This document shows, one piece after another, positions 16,247 to 24,337 of a stretch of DNA of 36,145 bases; position 1 is the stretch's first letter; each line of letters opens with the position of its first letter. The translations under genes were made by a program, and so were the position numbers. A model generated the notes under the pieces. That model was not told where the DNA came from, made no database searches, and saw only the letters and a program-made list of their open reading frames with translations. Source of the DNA: Mucilaginibacter sp. (GTDB lineage: Bacteria; Bacteroidota; Bacteroidia; Sphingobacteriales; Sphingobacteriaceae); assembly GCA_028287895.1 (NCBI GenBank), contig JAQBOV010000099.1, positions 1-36,145 on the forward strand, in the 5' to 3' direction.

Positions 16247-16837
16247 TTAAGATATCTTCTTTAACATATTATGCCGCAGCTTACTAAAAAACTCGGGTGT
16301 AACACCAATATAAGAAGCAATTTGTTTAGATGGCAAACCATTGACGAGCGTTGGATATCGCCTGCAAAAGTTAACATAGCGCTCTTCGGCGGTCAGGCTC
16401 AAATTATCAAGTAAACGCTGCTGATAGCTGACCAGGGAGTTTTCGGTGATGATACGAAAGAAACGCTCAAAAACCGGTACTTCTAGGTATAGTTTTTCCT
16501 GGCTGACTTTTGATAATGTTAAAATTTCGGTATCCTCAAGTGCTTCAATATTTAACACTCCCGGCTTTTGGGTGATCAAACTGTACATATCGGCTATCCA
16601 CCAGTTTTGCGGTGCAAAGTTAAGCACATGTTCAAAGCCATTCTCATCCACTGAAAATCCCCTGAGACATCCATGAGTTACAAAAGATGAAAAACGACAT
16701 ATCTCTCCCTCTTCGAGCAACATTTGGCGGCGCTTTAATTTGATAGGTTTTAATAAGGATATGAAAAATGCTTTATCCTTTTGATCAAGACGGATATAGC
16801 CGGAGATGTTATTTAAAATAAGATTGCCTGTCTCCAT
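16247..16837 (-). CDS. Crp/Fnr-family transcription regulator
   Basis: A 196-residue regulator. Residues about 20-115 form a cyclic-nucleotide-binding jelly roll (QMLLEEGEICRFSSFVTHGCLRGF) but lack the Arg/Ser phosphate cassette of cAMP-binding CRP, so the ligand is unknown. The C-terminal HTH is short and includes LPSKQIASYIGVTPEFFSKL (recognition helix). No Cys set for an FNR iron-sulfur cluster is visible. Its -7 box is only four bases before the ATG. It lies 118 bp downstream of mhqD on the same strand, with a terminator-like hairpin between. Confidence 0.83.
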   Translation of the reverse strand: METGNLILNNISGYIRLDQKDKAFFISLLKPIKLKRRQMLLEEGEICRFSSFVTHGCLRGFSVDENGFEHVLNFAPQNWWIADMYSLITQKPGVLNIEALEDTEILTLSKVSQEKLYLEVPVFERFFRIITENSLVSYQQRLLDNLSLTAEERYVNFCRRYPTLVNGLPSKQIASYIGVTPEFFSKLRHNMLKKIS

Positions 16838-16841
16838 GCGG

Positions 16842-16849
16842 CAAAGATA
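16842..16849 (-). promoter_or_regulatory. Perfect -7 element immediately before the Crp/Fnr start codon
   Basis: The minus strand reads TATCTTTG, then four bases (CCGC), then ATG. Transcription would start within a base or two of the start codon, suggesting a leaderless mRNA, or that translation starts further in. Confidence 0.4.
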
Positions 16850-16902
16850 AATTAATCCCTATCAAAAATGGAGCGATGAATCTTAACGAATAACTTAAAA
16901 TA

Positions 16903-16930
16903 ATAGCGACGAGTTTCAACCCATCGCTAT
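16903..16930 (-). terminator. Hairpin terminator after the mhqD-like gene
   Basis: A 7-bp stem ATAGCGA/TCGCTAT encloses 14 nt; on the minus strand it is followed by ATTATTTT. The T run is interrupted, so the terminator is moderate at best. Confidence 0.45.
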
Positions 16931-16955
16931 AAAATCTAAATAACCAAGCTTTGAT

Positions 16956-17582
16956 TTATTCTTTCAATACATGCTGTTCAGCCAACGCCAGTTCCTGTGC
17001 AGTAATAGTATGCTGTCGCCCTTTATAAACCTTAAGGAGTATATTGGCATTCATTTTCTTAACGATAGCCACACTTTCTTGCACCCGGCTTAACGGTACG
17101 TGAGGGTCAGGATCTCCTGTGGTTATCAGTATGGGTGTACCCTGAAAATCACCTTTATAATTTTCTTCAATGAGTTTTTGACCGATCAGTCCGCCTGTAA
17201 ATGCTATTGCACCCCCATATTCTGCTCCATTCCTTGCTACATACTCCAGCGTAAGACAGGCACCCTGGGAAAACCCTAAAAAATAAATGTTTTTCTTATC
17301 GATACCTTGTGCAGTAATATCATTTACCAGTTCACCGATCAGCGTCAAAGCAGCGCTCAGTGCCGGCTCATTATTTTCAACCGGTGCCATAAAACTGTAT
17401 GGATACCAGCTATGCCCGGCAGCTTGCGGCGCTATTATACCCGTATCAGTCAGGTTCAAATGGCTTGCGAGTTCGACAATATTATTTGCCGATGCTCCCC
17501 TGCCATGCAGCATAATAATTGCCTTTTTGGCTTGTGGGATTGGTGTTCCGGCTGTTATAATTTGTTTGCTGTGTATGTACAT
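16956..17582 (-). CDS. Phospholipase/carboxylesterase (MhqD-like alpha/beta hydrolase)
   Basis: A 208-residue cytosolic alpha/beta hydrolase of the carboxylesterase type. The triad is Ser105 in GFSQGAC, Asp159 in TTGDPDPHVP and His191 in KGRQHTI; HGRGA (26-30) forms the oxyanion region. It follows directly on the MhqO-like dioxygenase, with a single base between the upstream stop codon and this ATG. In Bacillus the MhqN-O-D set responds to quinones and electrophiles, and the same O-D pairing is seen here. The physiological ester substrate is unknown. Confidence 0.85.
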   Translation of the reverse strand: MYIHSKQIITAGTPIPQAKKAIIMLHGRGASANNIVELASHLNLTDTGIIAPQAAGHSWYPYSFMAPVENNEPALSAALTLIGELVNDITAQGIDKKNIYFLGFSQGACLTLEYVARNGAEYGGAIAFTGGLIGQKLIEENYKGDFQGTPILITTGDPDPHVPLSRVQESVAIVKKMNANILLKVYKGRQHTITAQELALAEQHVLKE

Positions 17583-17583
17583 C

Positions 17584-18519
17584 TTAGTTTAATTTTGGAA
17601 GACTTTGCTCAATATCCCCGCGGATAGATTCATATTGTGAAGGCAGTTTTAAACCACTGCCCAATTGCTCTACGGTTTCGTCCGTTGCAAATCCGGGGTT
17701 TTCAGTCGCCAGTTCAAACAATACACCTCCGGGTTCACGAAAATATAGGGAATAGAAATAATTGCGGTCAATCTTCTCGGTAATAGTTAACCCCATGTTT
17801 ACAATCTTGTCACGGTAGTGCATCAATATCGCTTCATTTTCCACACGGAAAGCCACGTGATGCACTGATCCGCCGGCAACATGGCCCGCAATCTCTGATG
17901 GCACCTCAACCAGGTCAACGATGGCTGCCTGATCTACTGCATTAGTAATAAAGCGATAACGGTTTACATATTGCGCCAGCAATTTATAGCCAAAAACATC
18001 GGTTAGTATTTTAGCTGTTGCTTCTATTTTATTCGAAGTAATGGTAATATGATGAAAGCCTCGAGTTGCATTGGCTAAGCCGACTTCTTTAGTTGTCCAG
18101 GGGGCCCTGTTATCAGGATTTTCAGGTACGGTCAATTCAATTTTTAGTCCGTCAGGATCAACAAAGGAAAGATATTGCTCGCCAAACTTTTCGGAGGGTT
18201 TATTATAGGTCACATGATTATCTTCAAACCTCTTTAACCAAAAGTCCAGACTGTTCTCAGGCACTGAATAACCTATTTCTGTCACTTGTCGTGCGCCTCT
18301 TCTTCCCGGTGTTATTCCTTCCCATGGGAAAAAGGTTAATATCGTTCCGGGAGTACCTACTTTATCGCCATAGTAAAAATGATAAGTGTGAGGATCATCA
18401 AAATTGACAGTCTTCTTTACCAGGCGTAAACCCAGTACGCGTGTATAAAAATCATAATTCTTTTTAGCATTACCTGCTATTGCAGTGATATGGTGGATGC
18501 CTTTTATGGTATCGTTCAT
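17584..18519 (-). CDS. Ring-cleaving dioxygenase, VOC/glyoxalase family (MhqO-like)
   Basis: A 311-residue protein with two tandem VOC modules (about 5-130 and 150-290). It begins IKGIHHITAIAGNAKKNYDFY, and the second module starts RGFHHITI; the metal ligands are likely His9, His in GSVHHVAFRV and Glu in GGVLFELATENPGF. Its homologues are annotated as ring-cleaving dioxygenases involved in quinone/hydroquinone detoxification. It forms a tight two-gene unit with the esterase. A TAACTTTG -7 box lies 39 nt upstream, overlapped at its edge by an 18-bp palindrome. Confidence 0.87.
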   Translation of the reverse strand: MNDTIKGIHHITAIAGNAKKNYDFYTRVLGLRLVKKTVNFDDPHTYHFYYGDKVGTPGTILTFFPWEGITPGRRGARQVTEIGYSVPENSLDFWLKRFEDNHVTYNKPSEKFGEQYLSFVDPDGLKIELTVPENPDNRAPWTTKEVGLANATRGFHHITITSNKIEATAKILTDVFGYKLLAQYVNRYRFITNAVDQAAIVDLVEVPSEIAGHVAGGSVHHVAFRVENEAILMHYRDKIVNMGLTITEKIDRNYFYSLYFREPGGVLFELATENPGFATDETVEQLGSGLKLPSQYESIRGDIEQSLPKLN

Positions 18520-18558
18520 TTTATTGAGTTTTTAATTTATCTGTTTTGATTTATTACT

Positions 18559-18566
18559 CAAAGTTA
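18559..18566 (-). promoter_or_regulatory. Candidate -7 element for the mhqO-mhqD pair
   Basis: The minus strand reads TAACTTTG, a full TANNTTTG match. It abuts the palindrome at 18565-18582, which would occupy the spacer region of the promoter. Confidence 0.45.
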
Positions 18567-18582
18567 GCGCTTAAATGCGCTA
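18565..18582. promoter_or_regulatory. 18-bp palindrome, candidate operator of mhqO-mhqD
   Basis: TAGCGC and GCGCTA flank a six-base AT centre. It lies directly upstream of the -7 box of mhqO and between the divergent mhqO and pentapeptide-repeat genes, an ideal site for a repressor. No regulator gene of the MarR type (as in Bacillus MhqR) is adjacent; the Crp/Fnr protein downstream is one candidate. Confidence 0.45.
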
Positions 18583-18681
18583 TGAAACTTAATGCAGGTT
18601 AAGAAATCATCTGCACTTATATTTGATACCTTAAAACCTGAATACTTTTCCTATTTTCGAATCGGCGGCAGCGGTAATGCA

Positions 18682-19254
18682 ATGGAACAAAAATTCGACG
18701 AAAATACAATCTATAGAAACATAAAGCCAGCTGACCTTGAAGGGCATGAACGCACTTTTGAACATTGTCAATTTATTAACTGTGATCTGTCCTACGCCAA
18801 TCTTTCGCACATGACCTTTATCAATTGTGTAATGGATACCTGCAACCTTTCCCTTATCAAAAATACGGATACGGGGTTTCAACAGGTTGATTTTAAAGAT
18901 TGCAAGATAACCGGTGTCAATTTTGGTGATCTTAGCAACTTTTCATTGCAAGTAAGTTTCACCAAATGTGTACTGGACTATACCGTATGGCACAAAAAGA
19001 AATTAAAAGGAACAACTTTTGACGAATGTTCTTTTGAGGAAGCTGATTTTAGCGAAACCGATCTGACGAATGCGATCTTGCAGAAATGCAATCTGAACAG
19101 GGCTATTTTTAACCGTACGGTATTGAAAGGAGCCGATCTTCGAACTGCCTATAATTTTAATATCGACCCCGAGAATAACAGCATTACCAAAGCGAAATTT
19201 AGCGCCGATGCTTTAAATGGCCTGCTGACAAAATATAACCTGATAATTGAATAG
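18682..19254 (+). CDS. Pentapeptide-repeat protein
   Basis: 190 residues from the chosen ATG (MEQKFDENTIYRNI); an ATG 90 bp upstream extends the frame by 30 residues without recognisable sequence, and related proteins begin near the chosen start. Repeats of the A(D/N)LxX or xFxxC type run from about 25 to 170 (CQFINCDLSYANLSHMTF, then ADFSETDLTNAILQKCNL), forming a right-handed beta-helix with a short break in the middle. Some such proteins mimic DNA and protect gyrase (Qnr type), but most have no known role. Divergent from mhqO. Confidence 0.8.
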   Translation: MEQKFDENTIYRNIKPADLEGHERTFEHCQFINCDLSYANLSHMTFINCVMDTCNLSLIKNTDTGFQQVDFKDCKITGVNFGDLSNFSLQVSFTKCVLDYTVWHKKKLKGTTFDECSFEEADFSETDLTNAILQKCNLNRAIFNRTVLKGADLRTAYNFNIDPENNSITKAKFSADALNGLLTKYNLIIE

Positions 19255-19259
19255 CCCGA

Positions 19260-19490
19260 ATGGATGAACATATCATACCTTTTAGCAGCGATAAACTGAT
19301 GAAAGTAAAACAAATGCAAAAAGATTATTACCGCATCAGTCTTGACCATTCATTTATTGGCTACATCCGCAAGGTAGCGGGCGGCTGGCAACTGGAAGAA
19401 TATTCAAAAGCAGAACTCACCGCCGAAAATGTACAGCTTATCGGCGATCAGATTGACCAGTTACGCTGGCAGCTGACGCAGTTTTATTGA
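19260..19490 (+). CDS. Small hypothetical protein, 76 residues
   Basis: Not recognised. It begins five bases after the pentapeptide-repeat gene and ends before a strong terminator, which supports a real gene in the same transcript. The sequence has a basic N-terminal half, a short hydrophobic SFIGYI, an A-G-G-W-Q-L-E-E-Y strand-like stretch, and a C-terminal helix ending LRWQLTQFY. No signal peptide, Cys or metal motif is visible. It may be cytosolic. Confidence 0.65.
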   Translation: MDEHIIPFSSDKLMKVKQMQKDYYRISLDHSFIGYIRKVAGGWQLEEYSKAELTAENVQLIGDQIDQLRWQLTQFY

Positions 19491-19544
19491 CTTAGTCCGG
19501 CACCCGCAAACACCGCGGAGCCTGAAAGAATTTATTGTCTGTAA

Positions 19545-19583
19545 AAAAAGCCCCTGATATTTTATTTTAACAAGGGGCTTTTT
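19545..19583. terminator. Bidirectional intrinsic terminator
   Basis: An 11-bp stem AAAAAGCCCCT/AGGGGCTTTTT with a 17-nt loop has a T run on each strand. It sits between the convergent 76-residue ORF (+) and GH20 gene (-) and can serve both. Confidence 0.85.
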
Positions 19584-19605
19584 CACTATCAAGCAGCTTA
19601 GAACA

Positions 19606-21528
19606 TCAATCAAAATTTCTTTTATGTGCTGCCCTTTTCTTTAACTCATCAACCGGCATACATATCATGCGGCCTACGGGTTTATCGCCTCTATAGGTGA
19701 TCACTTTCAGCATGGCCGCGTCTTTAGGTACGATCAGCGGCTCGGTGTATTTTGGATAAAATTGATCCGGAAACGAATTGTCAAAGCTGTAATGAATATC
19801 CAGACCTCTTACTTCGGTGGCAAGTTCCACCTGCACTGTGCTGTCAGGCATACTTTTGGCGGTGAAAACAGGATCGTATACACTTGGCGCATATTTGATC
19901 TCCGCAATATTAAAACGATCAAAATGCTTTTCTACGCGACTGAAAAAATCATCAAAGTTACGTCTTGATTTTGGCGACCATACGGCTTCCGATATAGCAA
20001 AAGCACGTGGCCAGGTCATATATTCCAGGTGACGTACATTATAAACCTGTTCGGTCCATAGGTTAGCCTGTCCGCCAATGATCAGTTTAGAATCGACACT
20101 ATCAGGTGCAGGTTCAAACTCGTAGGTTTTGTTTAAGCGCAAGGTAGCATAAACGCGCGGCTCAATAACCGGATCGGCCTGCATATAATCCAGGTAAGCA
20201 AAGGTAGTAGGACTCATCACCACCTCATGGCCCATTTTTGCTGCTTCAATACCACCTTTCATTCCGCGCCAGCTCATTACGGTAGCGTCAGGACCTAAGC
20301 CACCTTCAAGAATTTCATCCCAACCCATGAATTTTTTTCCTTTAGACTCAACGATCTTTTCTACACGCTTTTCAAAATAGCTTTGTACTTCTTGCTGCGT
20401 TTTTAATCCCTCTTTTTGCATCAGGGCTTTTATGGCATCGCTTTGCTCCCAGAAGTTTTTGGCACATTCATCACCGCCCATGTGGATATAACCAAACGGG
20501 AATAGCCCGGCCACTTCGGTCAATACCTTATCTAAAAATTCATAAACTTTTTCATTGGCAGGGCATAAGGTATTATCAATGCCTGCTTTAATTCCATTTT
20601 TGGTAAAGTCCATAAAGTGTTCACCCGATCTCGTATGGTATTGATCAGCACCCGGCGTGCACGACAACTCCGGATAGGCTACCACAGCTGCCAAACTATG
20701 GCCTGGCACGTCTATTTCGGGCAGGATATCGACAAATCTTTCTTTGGCATACTTAACTATTTCCCGGATATCATCCTGGGTATAAAAGCCGCCGTAATCG
20801 CGGGGTTCATTTGCTTCCGGCGGGGAAAATGAACCGAAATAGCCTACTTTTTTGACATTATAAGCACCTACCGTGGTCAAACGGGGCAAGCTCTTTATCT
20901 CGATACGCCAGCCTTCATCATCAGTTAGGTGCATGTGCAGCAGGTTCAATTTATATTTCGCCATATTGTCGATATACGCTTCTACCTCGGCCTTGGTAAA
21001 GAAGTGACGTGCTACATCAAACATCAGCCCCCTCCATTTAAAGCGTGGATAATCGGTGATCGCCACACAAGGCGATACCCATCTTATATTCCTTACACGG
21101 GCAGCGCTGACAATTTCTTTAGGGAATAACTGCACCAGTGTTTGTGCGCCGTAAAACAAACCGGCCGGTCCGTTAGCGCGGATGAAAATGCCTTTTTTGG
21201 TAACCGCAAGGCGATAACCTTCTTTACCGAGAAGGGTGTCCGTCTTTTTATTCAATATCAGTCTTACAGCAGCAATCTGTGAACTGTTTAAAACCGTTAC
21301 TTTTGCACCGGTTGGTATAGACAGCCTTTCACGTAATAAATTAATCACTTGCTGCATTTCGGGCTGGGTATTGCTTACAATAATTACCCGTTTTGGTAAA
21401 ACATATTCACCTGCTTTTTTGGTAAGAGTTACCGGCTCTGGAATAATGGCTATGCCGCCATCTTTGCTTTGACTGAACGAATGAAATGCTATTACGCATA
21501 AGCATAATAATCCTAAAAGTTTTTTCAT
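19606..21528 (-). CDS. Exported beta-N-acetylhexosaminidase (GH20)
   Basis: 640 residues from the chosen start MKKLLGLLCLCVIAFHSFSQ, a clean signal peptide. The frame is open to an ATG 45 bp upstream, but a -7-like ATACTTTG (21576-21583, minus strand) sits right before that codon, so the upstream ATG is probably untranscribed. The N-terminal GH20b domain (about 25-155) precedes the TIM barrel (about 160-500), with the catalytic Asp-Glu pair in HMGGDECAKNFW (353/354 in this numbering). A small C-terminal domain follows. It removes terminal GlcNAc or GalNAc from glycans in the periplasm or at the surface. It closes the minus-strand sugar locus. Confidence 0.92.
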   Translation of the reverse strand: MKKLLGLLCLCVIAFHSFSQSKDGGIAIIPEPVTLTKKAGEYVLPKRVIIVSNTQPEMQQVINLLRERLSIPTGAKVTVLNSSQIAAVRLILNKKTDTLLGKEGYRLAVTKKGIFIRANGPAGLFYGAQTLVQLFPKEIVSAARVRNIRWVSPCVAITDYPRFKWRGLMFDVARHFFTKAEVEAYIDNMAKYKLNLLHMHLTDDEGWRIEIKSLPRLTTVGAYNVKKVGYFGSFSPPEANEPRDYGGFYTQDDIREIVKYAKERFVDILPEIDVPGHSLAAVVAYPELSCTPGADQYHTRSGEHFMDFTKNGIKAGIDNTLCPANEKVYEFLDKVLTEVAGLFPFGYIHMGGDECAKNFWEQSDAIKALMQKEGLKTQQEVQSYFEKRVEKIVESKGKKFMGWDEILEGGLGPDATVMSWRGMKGGIEAAKMGHEVVMSPTTFAYLDYMQADPVIEPRVYATLRLNKTYEFEPAPDSVDSKLIIGGQANLWTEQVYNVRHLEYMTWPRAFAISEAVWSPKSRRNFDDFFSRVEKHFDRFNIAEIKYAPSVYDPVFTAKSMPDSTVQVELATEVRGLDIHYSFDNSFPDQFYPKYTEPLIVPKDAAMLKVITYRGDKPVGRMICMPVDELKKRAAHKRNFD

Positions 21529-21651
21529 TTTGAAAGCTGATTTTTTGAAAAAGATTATACCTGGGTTATTCACCGCAAAGTATGATTTTTTACCGATGAA
21601 TAAAATATTTTTGATAAGTTTAGCATACTTTTTAAAATAATTTCAGATCTC

Positions 21652-22386
21652 TTATTTGCTTTTGCCGATGGCATATTTAATACCACCCAGCAAATGCTGC
21701 AAATAAAGGGGGTCCGCGTAAGATTCATCGGTATGGCCCAACTCGGTATAAAATGCCCTGCCACCGTCATATTGATGATACCAACTCATTGGGTGATTAT
21801 TCCCATTTACCCCACCGGTATAACTCTTTTCATCAATAGTGATCAGCACATGCAGGCCTTTGGCGATGTATTTAAAATTATACCATTCATCAAACCGTTT
21901 CCATTGTGCAGGTAAGTGTTTGGTTGCAATAAAATTGCGATCAATTACGTGCAGTGTAGCTTCCTGCTGCTTAGGATGACTTTTAAAGTATGCACCCACC
22001 AGGTCTCCGTACCAAGGCCAGCCATACTCAGTATCGGTTGCCGCATGCACCCCTACAAAACCACCACCGGAACGAATATATTGCTCAAATGCTTTTTGTT
22101 GCTCTTCATTCAGCACATCCCCGGTCGTGCTCAAAAAAATCACCGCCGCATATTGCTTTAAATTACCGACCGTAAATTTGGCTGAATTAGTGGTGGTATC
22201 CAACTCAAAATTATTTTCATGTCCCAGTTTGATAATAGCCGGTATGCCCACGGCAATAGAGGCATGATGAAAGCCGGCTGTTTTGCTGAATACTAATACT
22301 TTGGGTTTAGCCATAAGCCGGCTGTAAGGAAGCTGCATCAGTACAAGTACGATGATTACAGCTTTCAGGTAGTTAAATGTTTTCAT
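21652..22386 (-). CDS. ThuA-like protein, exported
   Basis: A 244-residue protein of the ThuA-like family (glutamine-amidotransferase-like fold). The signal peptide is MKTFNYLKAVIIVLVLMQLPYS. Family landmarks are VFSKTAGFHHASI (start), IRSGGGFVGVHAATDTEYGW (nucleophile-elbow region, with the classical Cys absent) and the conserved GHTDESYADPLYLQHLLGGIKYA at the C-terminus. In rhizobia ThuA acts with ThuB in trehalose use via 3-keto derivatives; the neighbours here (GMC oxidoreductase, DUF1080, Gfo/Idh) fit a comparable keto-sugar pathway. The reaction it catalyses is not established. Confidence 0.85.
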   Translation of the reverse strand: MKTFNYLKAVIIVLVLMQLPYSRLMAKPKVLVFSKTAGFHHASIAVGIPAIIKLGHENNFELDTTTNSAKFTVGNLKQYAAVIFLSTTGDVLNEEQQKAFEQYIRSGGGFVGVHAATDTEYGWPWYGDLVGAYFKSHPKQQEATLHVIDRNFIATKHLPAQWKRFDEWYNFKYIAKGLHVLITIDEKSYTGGVNGNNHPMSWYHQYDGGRAFYTELGHTDESYADPLYLQHLLGGIKYAIGKSK

Positions 22387-22432
22387 GTTGATAAATATTA
22401 ATCGTACACCATTATAAATTCGAAATCCCTAA

Positions 22433-24148
22433 TCAAATATTCCCCTTCTTCAACTCATCGGCAGCAAAATGAGCAGCGCGTGCTGTCAGGGCCATATAAG
22501 TTAACGACGGGTTCTGGCAGGCTGACGATACCATACAGGCTCCATCGGTAAGGAATACATTTTTAGCATCCCAAACCTGGTTATGCATATTCAATACTGA
22601 GGTTTTAGGATCACGACCCATGCGTGCCGAACCCATCTCGTGTATACCGTCGCCCACGTGGTGGCCAAAATCATGCGTTTTAACATTCTTGATCCCGGCT
22701 ATTTCCAGCATTGCCTTTGCCTCGGCAACTATATCAATGCGCATTTTCTTCTCATTATCCTTTAGTTCAGCATCCATAGCCAGTACCGGCAATCCCCACT
22801 TATCTTTTTTATTATGGTCCAGGCTGATCTTATTTTCGTGATAAGGCAGCAGCTCGCCAAAACCGCCTATTCCCATCGTCCACTGGCCCGGTTCACTCAG
22901 CTCATCTTTAAATTTACCGCCAATGCTCAGTTCCGCTATATTCCTGCTCCAACCTTCGCGGCTTGCACCGCCCTGATAACCAAATCCACGCAAATAGTCT
23001 CTTTTGTCGCCAAACAGGTTGGCAAATCGGACCACATAAACGCCGTTCGGCCTTCTGCCGAAATAATACTTATCCTGATATCCTTCAACCGTTCCTGAGG
23101 CGCCCAGATTATAATGATGATCCATAATATTATGACCCAATTCGCCGCTGCTGCTGCCCAAACCATCGGGCCATACATCGGTAGCCGAGTTCATCAATAC
23201 CCATGCGCTGTTCAAAGCCGAAGCATTTACAAAAACCACTTTGGCATGATATTCATAGGTTTGATTAGTTTCAGCGTCAAGCACCTCTACACCGGTCGCT
23301 TTTTGGGTGTTCTTATCATATATTATTTTAGTAACAATAGAGAATGGCCTTACCGTTAAATTACCTGTTGCCATGGCAGCCGGCAAAGTAGAAGATTGTG
23401 TACTGAAATACCCGCCAAAGGGACAACCTTCCCAGCACCGGTTACGAAACTGACACTTGGTACGTCCGGGTATTGCAGCAGTCAAATTAGCCGAGCGGCC
23501 AATGATCATGTGCCGCATATGATTGTAATGTTTTTTGATCCGATCGGATACATCCTTTTCTACGCAGTTCATATCCATTGCCGGTAAAAACTGTCCATCA
23601 GGCAATTGTTCCAATCCTTCTAATGAGCCGCTTACACCGGCAAATTTTTCTACATGATCATACCATGGGGCAATATCTTTATAACGTATAGGCCAGTCAA
23701 TTGCCCAGCCATCCTTAAGGTTGGCTTCAAAATCATGATCGCTCCAGCGGTAGCTTTGCCGTCCCCACAAAATAGACCGTCCGCCCAACTGGTAGGACCG
23801 CCACCAATTAAAAGGTTTTACTTCGGTATATGGAGCGTCCACATCGTCAGCCCAATAATTAACATTACCCTCATTAAGTCCCCAGGCCCTGGCAAGGATG
23901 GCATGGCGCTTTCGTTGTTCCTGTGTAACATTACCGCGATGCTCAAAATCCCAGGGGTTATTGGTAGCCGTTTTATAATCCTTAACGTGCTCAAAATTGC
24001 GTCCACGTTCCAGCATAATGGTTTTCAAGCCTCTTTCGGTCAGTTCTTTTGCAGCCCAGCCTCCACTTATACCCGATCCTATTACAATAGCATCATAAGT
24101 GTTTTTTGCCTGCGCCTTATTATTTACATTAACAGTATCAATTGGCAT
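22433..24148 (-). CDS. GMC-family FAD oxidoreductase (candidate glycoside 3-dehydrogenase)
   Basis: A 571-residue flavoprotein. The N-terminal FAD fold is AIVIGSGISGGWAAKELTERG with LERGR as the ribose-binding Glu region. CRNRCWEGCPFGGYFSTQSS (about 235-255) is the Cys-rich segment seen in gluconate-2-dehydrogenase/glycoside-3-dehydrogenase type members, and the C-terminal GHHVGDGIHEMGSARMG and GACMVSSACQNPSLTYMALTARAA carry the catalytic His/Asn region. No signal peptide is present. Related enzymes oxidise C3 of sugars and are exported through a small Tat-bearing subunit; no such gene flanks it here. Electrons probably pass to a c-type cytochrome elsewhere. Confidence 0.88.
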   Translation of the reverse strand: MPIDTVNVNNKAQAKNTYDAIVIGSGISGGWAAKELTERGLKTIMLERGRNFEHVKDYKTATNNPWDFEHRGNVTQEQRKRHAILARAWGLNEGNVNYWADDVDAPYTEVKPFNWWRSYQLGGRSILWGRQSYRWSDHDFEANLKDGWAIDWPIRYKDIAPWYDHVEKFAGVSGSLEGLEQLPDGQFLPAMDMNCVEKDVSDRIKKHYNHMRHMIIGRSANLTAAIPGRTKCQFRNRCWEGCPFGGYFSTQSSTLPAAMATGNLTVRPFSIVTKIIYDKNTQKATGVEVLDAETNQTYEYHAKVVFVNASALNSAWVLMNSATDVWPDGLGSSSGELGHNIMDHHYNLGASGTVEGYQDKYYFGRRPNGVYVVRFANLFGDKRDYLRGFGYQGGASREGWSRNIAELSIGGKFKDELSEPGQWTMGIGGFGELLPYHENKISLDHNKKDKWGLPVLAMDAELKDNEKKMRIDIVAEAKAMLEIAGIKNVKTHDFGHHVGDGIHEMGSARMGRDPKTSVLNMHNQVWDAKNVFLTDGACMVSSACQNPSLTYMALTARAAHFAADELKKGNI

Positions 24149-24337
24149 GATCAGGAAGATTTGGTTATAATTGACTAAGTGTTATAATGACACAATATAA
24201 ATACGATTTATCGATTTTAACGCCATTAAGTGATTTTTTTTAATTTATAGAAAATAAAAAGCTACTCAGGACCTGGTTAACGGTAATTAATTCAATTTCA
24301 AAACATAGTCATCTATTAAATAAATCACTCGATCGCC

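Noticed and set aside
23654..24178. 174-codon plus-strand open frame inside the GMC gene
   Set aside because: Antisense to a well-supported enzyme, with low-complexity, stop-poor composition and no family resemblance.
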